A stretch of 34,420 nucleotides of DNA from Apostichopus parvimensis (Eukaryota > Echinodermata > Holothuroidea > Aspidochirotida > Stichopodidae). Position numbers and translations under genes: made by a program. The stretch is from contig KN891899.1 of the NCBI GenBank assembly GCA_000934455.1, positions 4,857-39,276 on the forward strand. The letters are read 5' to 3'. Of this stretch, positions 1-9,500 are shown piece after piece (the stretch's first letter is position 1; the number at the start of each line of letters is the position of its first letter). The notes below the pieces were generated by a model. That model saw only the letters and a program-made list of their open reading frames with translations. It was not told where the DNA came from and searched no databases.

Positions 1-640
1 ACAACTGTACTGTACATTACAACTGTTTGTAACTGTACTGTACATTAGAACTGTACTGTTCAAATAACTGTTCATAATAACTGTACTGTACAATAGAACT
101 GTACATACATAAGAACTGTACTGTACATTAGAACTGTACATTATAACTGCAGTACTGTTCATTACTTTATGTTACAACTGTACTGTACATTACAACTGTA
201 TGTAACTGTCCTGCACATTTCTGTACATTAGAACTGTACTGTTCAAAGAACTGTTCATAATAACTGTACTGTACAATAGAACTGTACATACATAAGAACT
301 GTACTGTACATTAGAACTGTACATACATAAGAACTGTACTGTACATTAGAACTGTACATTAGAACAACTGTACTGTTCAAAGAACTGTTCATAATAACTG
401 TACTGTACAATAGAACTGTACATACATAAGAACTGTACTGTACATTAGAACTGTACATTATAACTGCAGTACTGTACATTACTTTACATTACAACTGTAC
501 TGTACATTAGAACTGTACTTGTACATTAGAACTGCAGTACTGTACATTACAACTGTACTTTACATTAGAACTGCAGTACTGTACATTAGATTCTGTACTG
601 TACATGTCTGTACATTAGAACTGTACTGTACCTTAAGAGG
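1..640. repeat. Tandem array of an ACTGTACTGTACATTAG-like unit
   Basis: The stretch is built from degenerate copies of an approximately 17-18 bp word, AACTGTACTGTACATTAG, with variants ending ACAATAG, ACATACATAAG or CAGTACTG. The core TGTACTGTACA is nearly self-complementary. A longer block containing TTCATAATAACTG, then ACAATAG, then ACATACATAAG recurs near 71, 254 and 388, so there is also a higher-order period of roughly 130-185 bp. The array reaches the left edge of the window and may continue beyond it. ORFs crossing it are products of the repeat. Confidence 0.93.
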
Positions 641-2496
641 AGCAGAAGATAAACAATGAGAGAGAGAGCCAGTGATAGTTATTAATTTGCACATACTCCG
701 AAATTATGTAGCGCTCGAGTAAACATATCTTGCCAAATTTTTATCCAAAAACAGTCCTGCCAAACATTTTTGGAAATGATGAAAACTATCCATCTTCGTT
801 ATTAAATCGAAGCTTGAACAGGATATTAACGTTAGACTAATGTAGTAATGTTTGTTAACCAAAATGTCTGCTCACTGTACATAAAGACTGATGAGTGGAA
901 TCAAACAAAACTGCTTAGTACTTTTGAGTTTGGGCAATCTGTTGTGAACAAAATCCACAGTATAGAACACCAAACCCGGATCCAGTAAGGATCCAATCGG
1001 TGGCTTTCTTTCTGCAAGTACAGTAATCATCCCATTTTCACTGCTAGGTGGTGACAAGGTCAGAAGTATATTTACACTGTGTACCATTTAATGCCACCCC
1101 AAAATGTTTAACTCTGTTACCATGGTGATGATACAGCATTGCCTTTAAAGATACTGTCACTGTTTTGTGTCAATAAAAAAATCATGATAAATTAAATTGA
1201 AGTAGCCTATTCTCCAAGTTCTCTTAGAATACATTTTAGGAAGGTGACACGACACTCCTTCCCCACACCCCACACTATTGAAAAAAATTGTTATATTTTT
1301 TTTCTAAACAAAAATAACTTACAATTTTCTTCTTCTTGGGCTACACTCAAAAATAAAATCAGCTGTTGGAAACTTGGTGCATATACTGTATATATTTGTG
1401 CTATAGTCAGCCAAATGTTGTCATTTACAATAATATTAATTCAAGTTGACAGATTTATTATAAATAAAGAAAATTGTGACTGAAACCGTCATGTGGAGTG
1501 AAATGTTAAAGAAAATTTGTAGGTTCCCAACAATTCTGGAATCATTCTAGTTCTTTTCTCTGGAATTTATGAATTAGAATAAAGAATTCAATTGTTTGAA
1601 ATGACATTTCTATTGTTCACAGCAGTATCTTTAATTTGAGCCTTGAGGTACATATAGTATAAAATTCTATGACCAAAAGGGTCACCCCAAGTGAATGTTT
1701 TAGAAAATTTGTAGTTCCTCACGTTTCTGTAATTTATTCATTTTATTTTGAGAATTATGAAAAAGACAGATGTAGGATTCCCATCAGTGGCATGGGGAAA
1801 CTAGTGCCCATTAATTTTATAACCATGATTATTTTACTAAAGCTAATGGCTGCCACTTAAGTATTGTATATATGTAGCCACCACTAATCCCCCCCCCCCT
1901 CTGAACCCCCCTAGATTTGAATTACCGTAAAACTCTATTTTGCACATTTTACTCAAATTTTACTCAATTTTTTTCAACAAATTTGCATACAGTATTCTGA
2001 CTGTGTCATTGTATTAAAATTTATGCTGTAACTTAATATGGGCCAATAATCTAACATGGATTAAATTTTATACTGGTGTTAAATAACAGTACTTATCAAA
2101 CAGACACACTGTTTTGTTTTAGTGTGATTAGGGATAGGCTACTCTGACTGACCAAAATTTCTCTGTTGTGGATTACATGGGAATAAATTTATATTACAAA
2201 ATTGGTAATTTGTCAACAAAAATTGAAGTCTCTCAAATAGTTCAAATCTTCCAAAACAAGCAGTGAGTCCCAGTAGCAAAGTCTTATCATTAAAACATAA
2301 ACTACCAGTTCTTCCTTTGACTTTTCTGCTAGTACCCCCACAAAAAACAAATCTCCTATTCTGTAATAACACTTGAAAGCAAATTTGTGGTGCCATGATG
2401 GCCCGGAAGAGATGAACTTAATTGTAAATCAGGGTCCCCTAGTTTCATCAAAAGGTCTGCCGTCCAAAGCTCCTTAAAGAAAATAACAAATCCAAA
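641..2496. other. Non-coding stretch, no supported gene
   Basis: This is AT-rich sequence with a C9 run near 1890. No recognisable exon was found on either strand. The only open stretch with protein-like composition is on the minus strand at 872-1087 (71 codons, containing ENGMITVLAERKPPIGS and DPGLVFYTVDFVHN). It matches no family I recognise and is treated as a finding rather than a gene. Confidence 0.6.
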
Positions 2497-2735
2497 ACAT
2501 GGGAAGTACATGGTCAAACATGGGAAGTACTGTACATCATGGTCAAACATGGGAAGTACATCAAACATGGGAAGTACATGGTCAAACATGGGAAGTACAT
2601 GGTCACACATGGGAAGCACATGGTCAGATATGGGAAGCACATGGTCAAACATGGGAAGCACATGGTCAAACATGGGAAGCACATGGGAAGCACATGGGAA
2701 GCACATGGTCAAACATGGGAAGCATATGGTCATGG
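2497..2735. repeat. 21-bp minisatellite (CATGGGAAGTACATGGTCAAA)
   Basis: About eleven head-to-tail copies of a 20-21 bp unit, CATGGGAAG(T/C)ACATGGTCAAA, including some shortened units near 2680-2700 that lack the GGTCAAA part. Left-hand copies carry GTACAT and right-hand copies GCACAT, so the array has a directional variant structure. Because the unit is close to 21 bp, all six frames show repetitive ORFs (for example the HGKHMVK and MGSTW repeats). These are not genes. Confidence 0.95.
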
Positions 2736-5700
2736 TTTGTAAAATATAATCATGGTTTGCCTAGACAATTTCAATTGATTTCTGATAATCTGACACAAGC
2801 CTGCCAAAATTAGCCTACCTTTAATTCTCTTTGGCCATGGTTCCATATTTTTACATTTCATTGGCAAATGTTGGATTCGGCTTAATTACTTTGTACATGT
2901 ATGCTCGCAAGAGTGCGCTCTTCGTTGAGTTTGGTGCAATGCTGAAATAGTTCCTTTTCTATGTTCGTTTAGTGTACTGCCCATATATTTTCCTAGGGTA
3001 AGCAAGCTCTATCCATGATGAACACTGGTCAGTTTTTGCCACCCGAGGCTCATCTGTTACGATGAGTGTTCAGAGAGTTATAATGTGGCAGGGGTGTCAT
3101 TGTTGCACCCATTCCATCTCTTTGGAGACAATTTCTCCATAAGTTCATGCCAGGAATAGCTGAATTTTCGTCTTAAACTTAATAACTGTATGTGTCTGTG
3201 AACAGAAACTCATGTATCTAGGGTACTGAACGACGTGTTCGTTAGCTTTGTGGGACAAAAACTTTCTTAGATTGGACTTAACTGGTAATAAATTGCTAAT
3301 TGGAAGCATTTAATAAGTGGTGACCAGATAAAGGGCTCTCTAATAAATAAGATGATAAAATAAGATTTAATCTTAACCAACTTCTCGGCGAACATAAAAA
3401 ATAATGCTTTGCATGACATGTGAACGCATATTCTTTCCTGTACGTAATCACAGTTTTTACAAACATTGCCACGTCTATTAATAGAGACGTGTGTATGTCC
3501 TACCAAGAAATCTGTTCAATTGATCTACATGTTCTCAATGTTTGAGCGTTTTAATTAAATTGTTAATAACGTTATCAATCACCACCGTACAGTTGTAGGT
3601 CTATGTACTGTACAATCCATAGGTTACTACTTAAATCTGTACATAAAGCTATGTAGTATGTAAGTTGTTCAAGATTAATTTTCTTCCTTTCCTTTTGGGT
3701 GGCCCACAAGCACATAAATTTGAGTTTCATTTTCCCAGAAATTGGAGTAGTGGTGCAAGTGTATACACATGTACTAAGCACAAGTGCCTTACATTTCAAT
3801 AGCCCTCCCTTTTTTTTTCTTTTTTTTTTGTATCAACTCAAAAATGGTGCGCTTAGTCATAGGGCAAAGAGCAGTGGCATTGTCAACAACAGTTCTCACT
3901 AAAAGTGCAGCAGTGTCAAGACTATTACAGTATTTGCCTTTAACTGTTGGCTGCGGGTGACAATGGTGTGCTAGGCCGCAAGATCTCCCTGAATGGGTGC
4001 ATCAAAGCACGCTGTGCACTGATCCCCCTGTAAGCTTTTCATATAATCATAAAAACGCTATTGTAAATAATTCTGTTTTGCTTGTAATTGAAAGAAAAGG
4101 AAACAAGCTCTATTCGTTGGTGCAAGACCAGATATATATCTGTAGTATTGAATGAGATAGACAGGAGTGACGTATTAAGCATCCTGTCCGAGAATCTTAT
4201 TGTAGTTCCGAGGTGTTATCGCCTGTGATCAAAGACAAGTGAATTGGAATTACTGGTAATTGGTGGGGGGGGGGGGGGGGGGAGTTATCGTCTGGTTAGA
4301 AGCAACACTGGATACAATGATACAAGCGCACTTGAATTGCTATATATTTCAAGCGAGAATGCATTTCCAAATGGATCCCAAATTTAAAAGTAAAATATTA
4401 ACATCAATTTCCATTTATTGTATTCCTTTTGCTTAAGTTAACAGTACTTATATAACTTCTGCACACTATTTGAATCATTGAGAACGAAAGGAATTTGTCT
4501 TTTCCAACACCTTTCGTTGATCTAAATTATTTTACTTAGTTGGGAAGAAGTGATTGGTAAATTGCTAAATCTTTGAAACTTAAATATTTTTGGTAAAACA
4601 TTTTGTTTTTTGTTCTTATTTTGCTCGATGGAACTCCGAGAGTAATGGTAGCCACTCAGGGACGAAAAAAAAAATCTAAGATGTTCTTCCCCAATTTCCT
4701 CCCTTGCCTGTGGCGATGACAGGGGGGGGGGGAGAGAGAGATGATTTTGGTCTGGTGGTCCTACTGCCTGCTGGTTTATTTTTGTAACCCTGCTTCAGAC
4801 CATGACAAACTGTACAAGAGATCTAATAATCTACTGTACAGTGCTGAGTGCTCATAGATACATGTGCAATATATATTCCACCTTAATGTTTACCTGAAGT
4901 ATGATGGAACTGATGACATCCAGAGAATTAAATTTCAATATTTTCTGCAAGACAATGTTTTGGAGCTTTATATGTTCTTGTTCTTGTCATTTTGATGCCA
5001 ACCAGACTCAGCCTAGCTTCATTATTAGTGTTGTAGCCTTTCCCTAACTGTGTAATCTTAAACCCCCCCTGGTGGAACTATTGATTTGTTATAAAGTACT
5101 ACCAGTGATTGATGAACCCGATCAGATATGCCAGGCAGGTAACAACTTGACCTCTGAGGTCAATGTCAGCTGTTCTAGTCTGCTCTCTTTGACCATATAA
5201 GGAAGAAGTTGTCTTGGGAACCCTTCTTGGCTTCCTGGTAAAAAGTCAGCCAGGATAGATTACAGTAAAGGGTGGAACCTGCTCACATCAGACAAAGAAA
5301 TGAAAATAGGGGAGACTAAACTGGAAGTCTGAAACAAAGGTTTGGCAGGGTAGCAGGTACTTACTACTAGATGACTGAAAGAATCTGTCTATGGTATTGT
5401 TATTATATCAGAGCCTCAGAGGTATTTCAAGAAAGAGCGTTTAGTAGTATATACTACAGCTAGTGTGATCACTGAGAATGTAAAGGAATTTTCTCCCATC
5501 TCCCTAAGGTAATAAGGAGTTTTAAAAGGTAAAACAGGGTACAGTATTGAAATATTTACTGTATGGCTTAAAGACCGGTTAAGTACTTTTTAGTACAAGA
5601 ATGTCAGTCTTTTCAAAACAAATGCTGGGTCTTGTCCTAGATTTGACACACATTTGAAGTACAGACTTATGTTACACTGTCTATAATGGGCAACCTGATT

Positions 5701-6398
5701 TGGATAAAGGGTTTTAAATAGATGAGGGGGGGGTTTAAAACTTGTGGTCAGGAAGGCGAAAGCCATGTAGGGTGGTGAGGGGGGTGAGGTCCCCAGAAAA
5801 AAATATAAATTGTAGATCTGGTAGAAATTGTAGAAATTGTGCATTCTTAGGCTTACTTTGAGTATGAATTAGGTCTATTACTAGGTCTACATGCAAAGTT
5901 GTCCCAATTTTCCACTTTAAATTGTTGGGAGGGGGGGGAAGGGTGTACACCCTCCCGTAATCTGGGGCTGATCGGAGAAGCCTAATTTGCATAAGTTAAG
6001 ATACTATGGTATCCATCGTTGTACATCTTGGTGATGAAATCCTATTGTAAAGTTATTTCACCCTCCTGTACCTGTCTCCACTGGAATGCACTCCAATCAC
6101 CTGTAGTGTTGCCTATAAAACTTGGTAACATTTAAGCACCGTTTCCCCCCACCCCCATGGCCTGCTTCAGGGTCAATGCCCACTTTCTCTCCCTTCCTTA
6201 GCTATAGTATACCATTCTCAAGGCTAACAATTTACAATTTCAGTTTAATTCTAATCTGCTGGAATCTTGTAACTTTTAATGTAGAAGTTGATGTTGAAGT
6301 AATGTTTAAGTACATATGTACATCATCAATCGTAAATACCCAGACCAGGCAAGTTTGAGGATACTAACATATTCTCCACCCCCCTCCCCTTCTCCCAG
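2736..6398. other. Non-coding stretch upstream of TEAD
   Basis: No exon is supported here. Notable content is an 18-base poly-G run at 4265-4282, a G-run with GAGAGA at about 4723-4740, further G-runs near 5728 and 5931, and scattered TACTGTACA words (for example near 3605 and 4842). A short CG-containing stretch at about 3945-4030 ends in a good donor (CCCCCTGTAAGC), but the frame is closed just upstream, so I do not call it. If the candidate terminal exon at 6399 is real, earlier exons of that gene may lie here unrecognised. Confidence 0.5.
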
Positions 6399-6508
6399 AC
6401 CCTTTGTTTGGCGAGGGTAGTAGGTCGGAGGAGTTTAGGGATGCAAATCGGGCTAAGAAGAGGGCAGAGCAGCAGGCTATAGAATCAGCCAGGACACTGG
6501 GTGTCTAG
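6399..6508 (+). CDS. Candidate 3'-terminal coding exon of an unidentified upstream gene
   Basis: A clear acceptor (CCCCCCTCCCCTTCTCCCAG) ends at 6398. It is followed by 36 open codons read from 6401 (phase 2 entry), ending at TAG 6506-6508. The predicted 35-residue tail starts PLFGEGSRSEEF and continues RDANRAKKRAEQQAIESA, ending TLGV. It is strongly charged and helical-looking, unlike translations of neighbouring non-coding DNA, and has no internal ATG. I do not recognise the family. It lies on the same strand as TEAD, 300 bp before its start codon. A second frame of the same stretch is also open for about 27 codons, so chance cannot be excluded. Confidence 0.35.
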
Positions 6509-6809
6509 CTTAATACTGGAAGACTTTTACAATAGTTCATTAAACTCTGCTTAAAATTGTTCCATTTTCGTTGCAAATAATTTCTCCATAATCGTCACAG
6601 AACATTTTAGAGGGTGTTGCTGTTCTGTAGTAGCGATAGCGGTAAGCCCTGTGTAGTGATTATCAAGCAGAAGTCATATTACATAAATACTCTATCTTGA
6701 TATTCTCATATAGTCAGTTATATACGTAGTTTTATAATACAGTTTTGTAAATCCTCTAAACTAATTCCTATACAGCTAATGTTCTTGTGCGGCCTTCAAA
6801 CAGAGAAGA

Positions 6810-7053
6810 ATGGCGACTGATACATGGAGCACCGCACAGAGTGTGCCCACTACCACACAGCCCCCTCCCTCTGGAGGGCAGCCAACGACCCACTCCGCAA
6901 ACAGCTCACCCGGTATGGAATCCGAAGATATGGCTAACGACGCAGAGGGCGTCTGGAGTCCAGATATAGAACAAAGTTTCCAAGAGGCATTGGCAATTTA
7001 TCCACCGTGTGGGAGGAGGAAAATAATCCTCTCAGACGAAGGCAAAATGTACG
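6810..7053 (+). CDS. TEAD: TEAD coding exon 1: start codon, N-terminus, TEA helix 1
   Basis: Encodes residues 1-81 and the first base of Gly82. The first 44 residues are a low-complexity Thr/Pro/Ser segment ([20 protein letters not shown] and on). The TEA domain then begins with [15 protein letters not shown] and continues through YPPCGRRK to LSDEGKMY. The ATG has a good context (AGAATGG), and an in-frame TAA at 6777-6779 closes the frame upstream. Human TEAD1 is known to start at a non-AUG codon; here a normal ATG is available. The exon's 5' border is probably the CAG at 6801-6803, with a second possible acceptor, TACAG, at 6771-6775. The donor is TACG|GTAAGA (GT at 7054), phase 1. Cys67 in YPPCGRRK aligns with human TEAD1 Cys53. 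Confidence 0.95.
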
Positions 7054-8061
7054 GTAAGAAAAGAACCCTTGAGCATTTAAAAACTTTTCTCTCTGGGGGT
7101 TGAAGTTGGTAAGGAAGTAAAAATCAGTGGACAGTATAACCTGCCAGAATCGTAACCGCCAATGATGTGGGTTGACTTACTGTATATATATAACAAGTCT
7201 GTCTGCTATTCAGAGATTGAGTAGGTACTTAAGTGGTCCCCACTCGCAGAGAATAATTTATCCAGTATCGCAATAATGCTTTACAACATGGTTAAGTTTG
7301 CTATACAAGTGTAAAGATGTACAGTGCAGGCCTCAAATTTCACAATTTTTAGGGCAAGGCCACTTTGGCCTTGAATGGGGCAAAATTTTAAAGGGCACCA
7401 AGGCCATGAGGTAAGGCACCAAGGCCAAGTTGCATCTTAACGAAGGGCAACAAGGCCAAATATAAACATCACGAAACAATTTCTGTCTCAGGTCCTTGCG
7501 GCTGTTTTAATGAAGCAGAACAGTAGAAGGTGGTCTCTCTCACTTTGCTTTCCTTTTTGTCAATAAAATACCCCTACTCTTATTCGAATCCTTCCTCACC
7601 CTAAGCAAAATCAACCATCGTTATGGTAATTCAACTCATAAATTTATGGACAGACTCTGATTATGGGGGGTTATCTCATGTAAACTGTAAACCCTTATCA
7701 GTTTACTGGAGTAGTCCTCAATCCATGCCAACTCTAATTGAACAGAATAACATTCAACCAAAAATGCCTTTTTGAGTTTGATGGGTTGCTATAGGGGTGG
7801 TTATGCTTATAGGGTTAATGCTGAAAATGTAACTAACAACAGTAAGTTCTTTTAAACTTGTTTATTGATGCTGAAAATTATTCAAAAAACAGCAAGTCAA
7901 GTCCAACCGACGCGCTCTGTGCCTGTGATCATGGAGCATGTGATGTATGTGTTCAGTTATTTTCCCGTTATTTTTTTCGTGGGGAAATTTTATTTTCACA
8001 AAAAAACACTCCCTGTTCTGGCTGCCGCTGTGTGCCATATATCCAATAATGTTTCTAGAGA

Positions 8062-8105
8062 AAAAAGTTTGTGTCTCAGGGACGCAAGCCCCCCAAAAAG
8101 TTTGT
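8062..8105. repeat. Internal hairpin module copy 1 inside the transposon
   Basis: GAAAAAAGTTTGTGTCTCAGGGACGCAAGC here resembles the module at 9466-9500. The two half sites GTTTGTGTCT and GGACGCAAGC are imperfect complements around a 3-base loop. It lies in the same orientation as the second copy, about 1.4 kb away. Confidence 0.6.
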
Positions 8106-8235
8106 GTCACGTTAATAAAAGCTTGGGCCCGATCAAACACCAATTGCGTTTATTTCATGAACTACTTTTACTAGTTTAGTTGTAAAGATGTGATCGTGTT
8201 ACTGCCTGTACTTAGTGAATGGGATACACAATAGA

Positions 8236-8300
8236 TAGGGCAGATGGCTCAGTGCCTTAGCTCTGCTGTTTGACAGGGGCGCGGCCCGGCCGACCACTTC
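8236..8300 (+). repeat. Possible tRNA-derived SINE head (degenerate)
   Basis: TGGCTCAGTGC (8245-8255) matches a Pol III A-box, and the following CTTAGCTCTGCTGTTTGACAGGGGC resembles the middle of a tRNA-like SINE head. The expected B-box (GGTTCGANNCC) is replaced by GGCCCGGCCGACC, so this is at best a decayed copy nested in the transposon. Confidence 0.3.
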
Positions 8301-9465
8301 TTTCGCCCACCCTGCCGTTTCAACCAATGTTTTCCCCCGCCCCCTCCTCTTCGTCCGCCCTTGTCCTTCCCTACTCGCCAACTCCGTAGTACTTTGACCT
8401 TGCAGCGATTCCAACAACCAACGCTTCAAAAATCCCTGTAACTACATTGTGCATATCTCTCGCTAAATTCCACACAGTTCACTGTACCATTGCTTTTACA
8501 CAAACCTGGTTCGAACTTCATTTTCAACTACATATGCGCAAATCCTCAAAACCTGATCTAACATTTATCCTGGGCTAGGCTCTTTGCAAACAATCACCAA
8601 ATTACAGTAGGCCTATGTGAATAGCTTTTTACGCAATGTGGATTAAAAAAATCAAACTTCAATGTCTACTTTTGACGATTCACAGTAGTTTACACACGAA
8701 CGTTGAACCAAAAAAATTTACTAAAGCACGTGGTCAATTACCGCGAAAAAATTTGCAACCGAAACTACTGTGGTGTAAATGCACATTTTACATTACCAAC
8801 TATCAATGCAGAGAGAAGAAACATACTGTGAGATGTAATATCCTATACTGGATCAGAGATGTTAGCTTCCCACACAATTCATAGATTGTCCCAACTCATA
8901 ACATTTTCTGATCAAAACAATGATTAAAATATTACGTGATAGTCTCAGAAACAATTCAAGTGCATCTTCGTACCACCAGTGATTGTTGTCAAAATGTACG
9001 TAACAAATATGAGACAAGGCCTAACGTTATGATATTTGAGTGCACACATATGATAGCCTATACAACAAACTTTGTTATCTCTACACAGGGAAAAGTAACG
9101 TTGCAAGTTATTATTGTTAAACAACTACGTGTTCATTGAGCAGTACAGGTGGAAAGATGTTTTCAGACAATGGATAGGGACTATGAGCCAATCAAATCAC
9201 AGGAATTTTGGAAAAGCATCATTGTCTATTTTTAGCATGAAAATCTCTGTAATGGAGTGTTGTAAACCCTATACCTTGCGGTTGATTGTTATGATATATT
9301 TATTTTCAAACAAATTCTATTATCTGTAGGATTGGGAGGAATTTTGGTTCTTGTCAGAAGAAGTTGTGGTTTTTTGAAAGAAATAATGACAGATGTTCAT
9401 TCAAAAATGTGTTTTGTTATGTTTTCCGTTGACCTAGTTGTCAAGGTGAATTTGGGGTTTGTTTC

Positions 9466-9500
9466 TCAAAAAAAAGTTTGCGTCCACGGGACGCAAGCAA
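9466..9500. repeat. Internal hairpin module copy 2 inside the transposon
   Basis: GTTTGCGTCC, three bases, then GGACGCAAGC form a 10-bp stem with one mismatch. It is the better-preserved partner of the copy near 8068. Confidence 0.65.

Noticed and set aside
2356..2813. Repetitive ORFs on both strands over the minisatellite
   Set aside because: These are direct consequences of a 21-bp unit without stop codons.
3945..4032. Possible exon with GDNGVLGRKISLNGCIKAR and a GTAAGC donor
   Set aside because: The frame has a TAA shortly upstream with no acceptor in between, and the reverse-strand reading is closed by TAG. There is no recognisable family.
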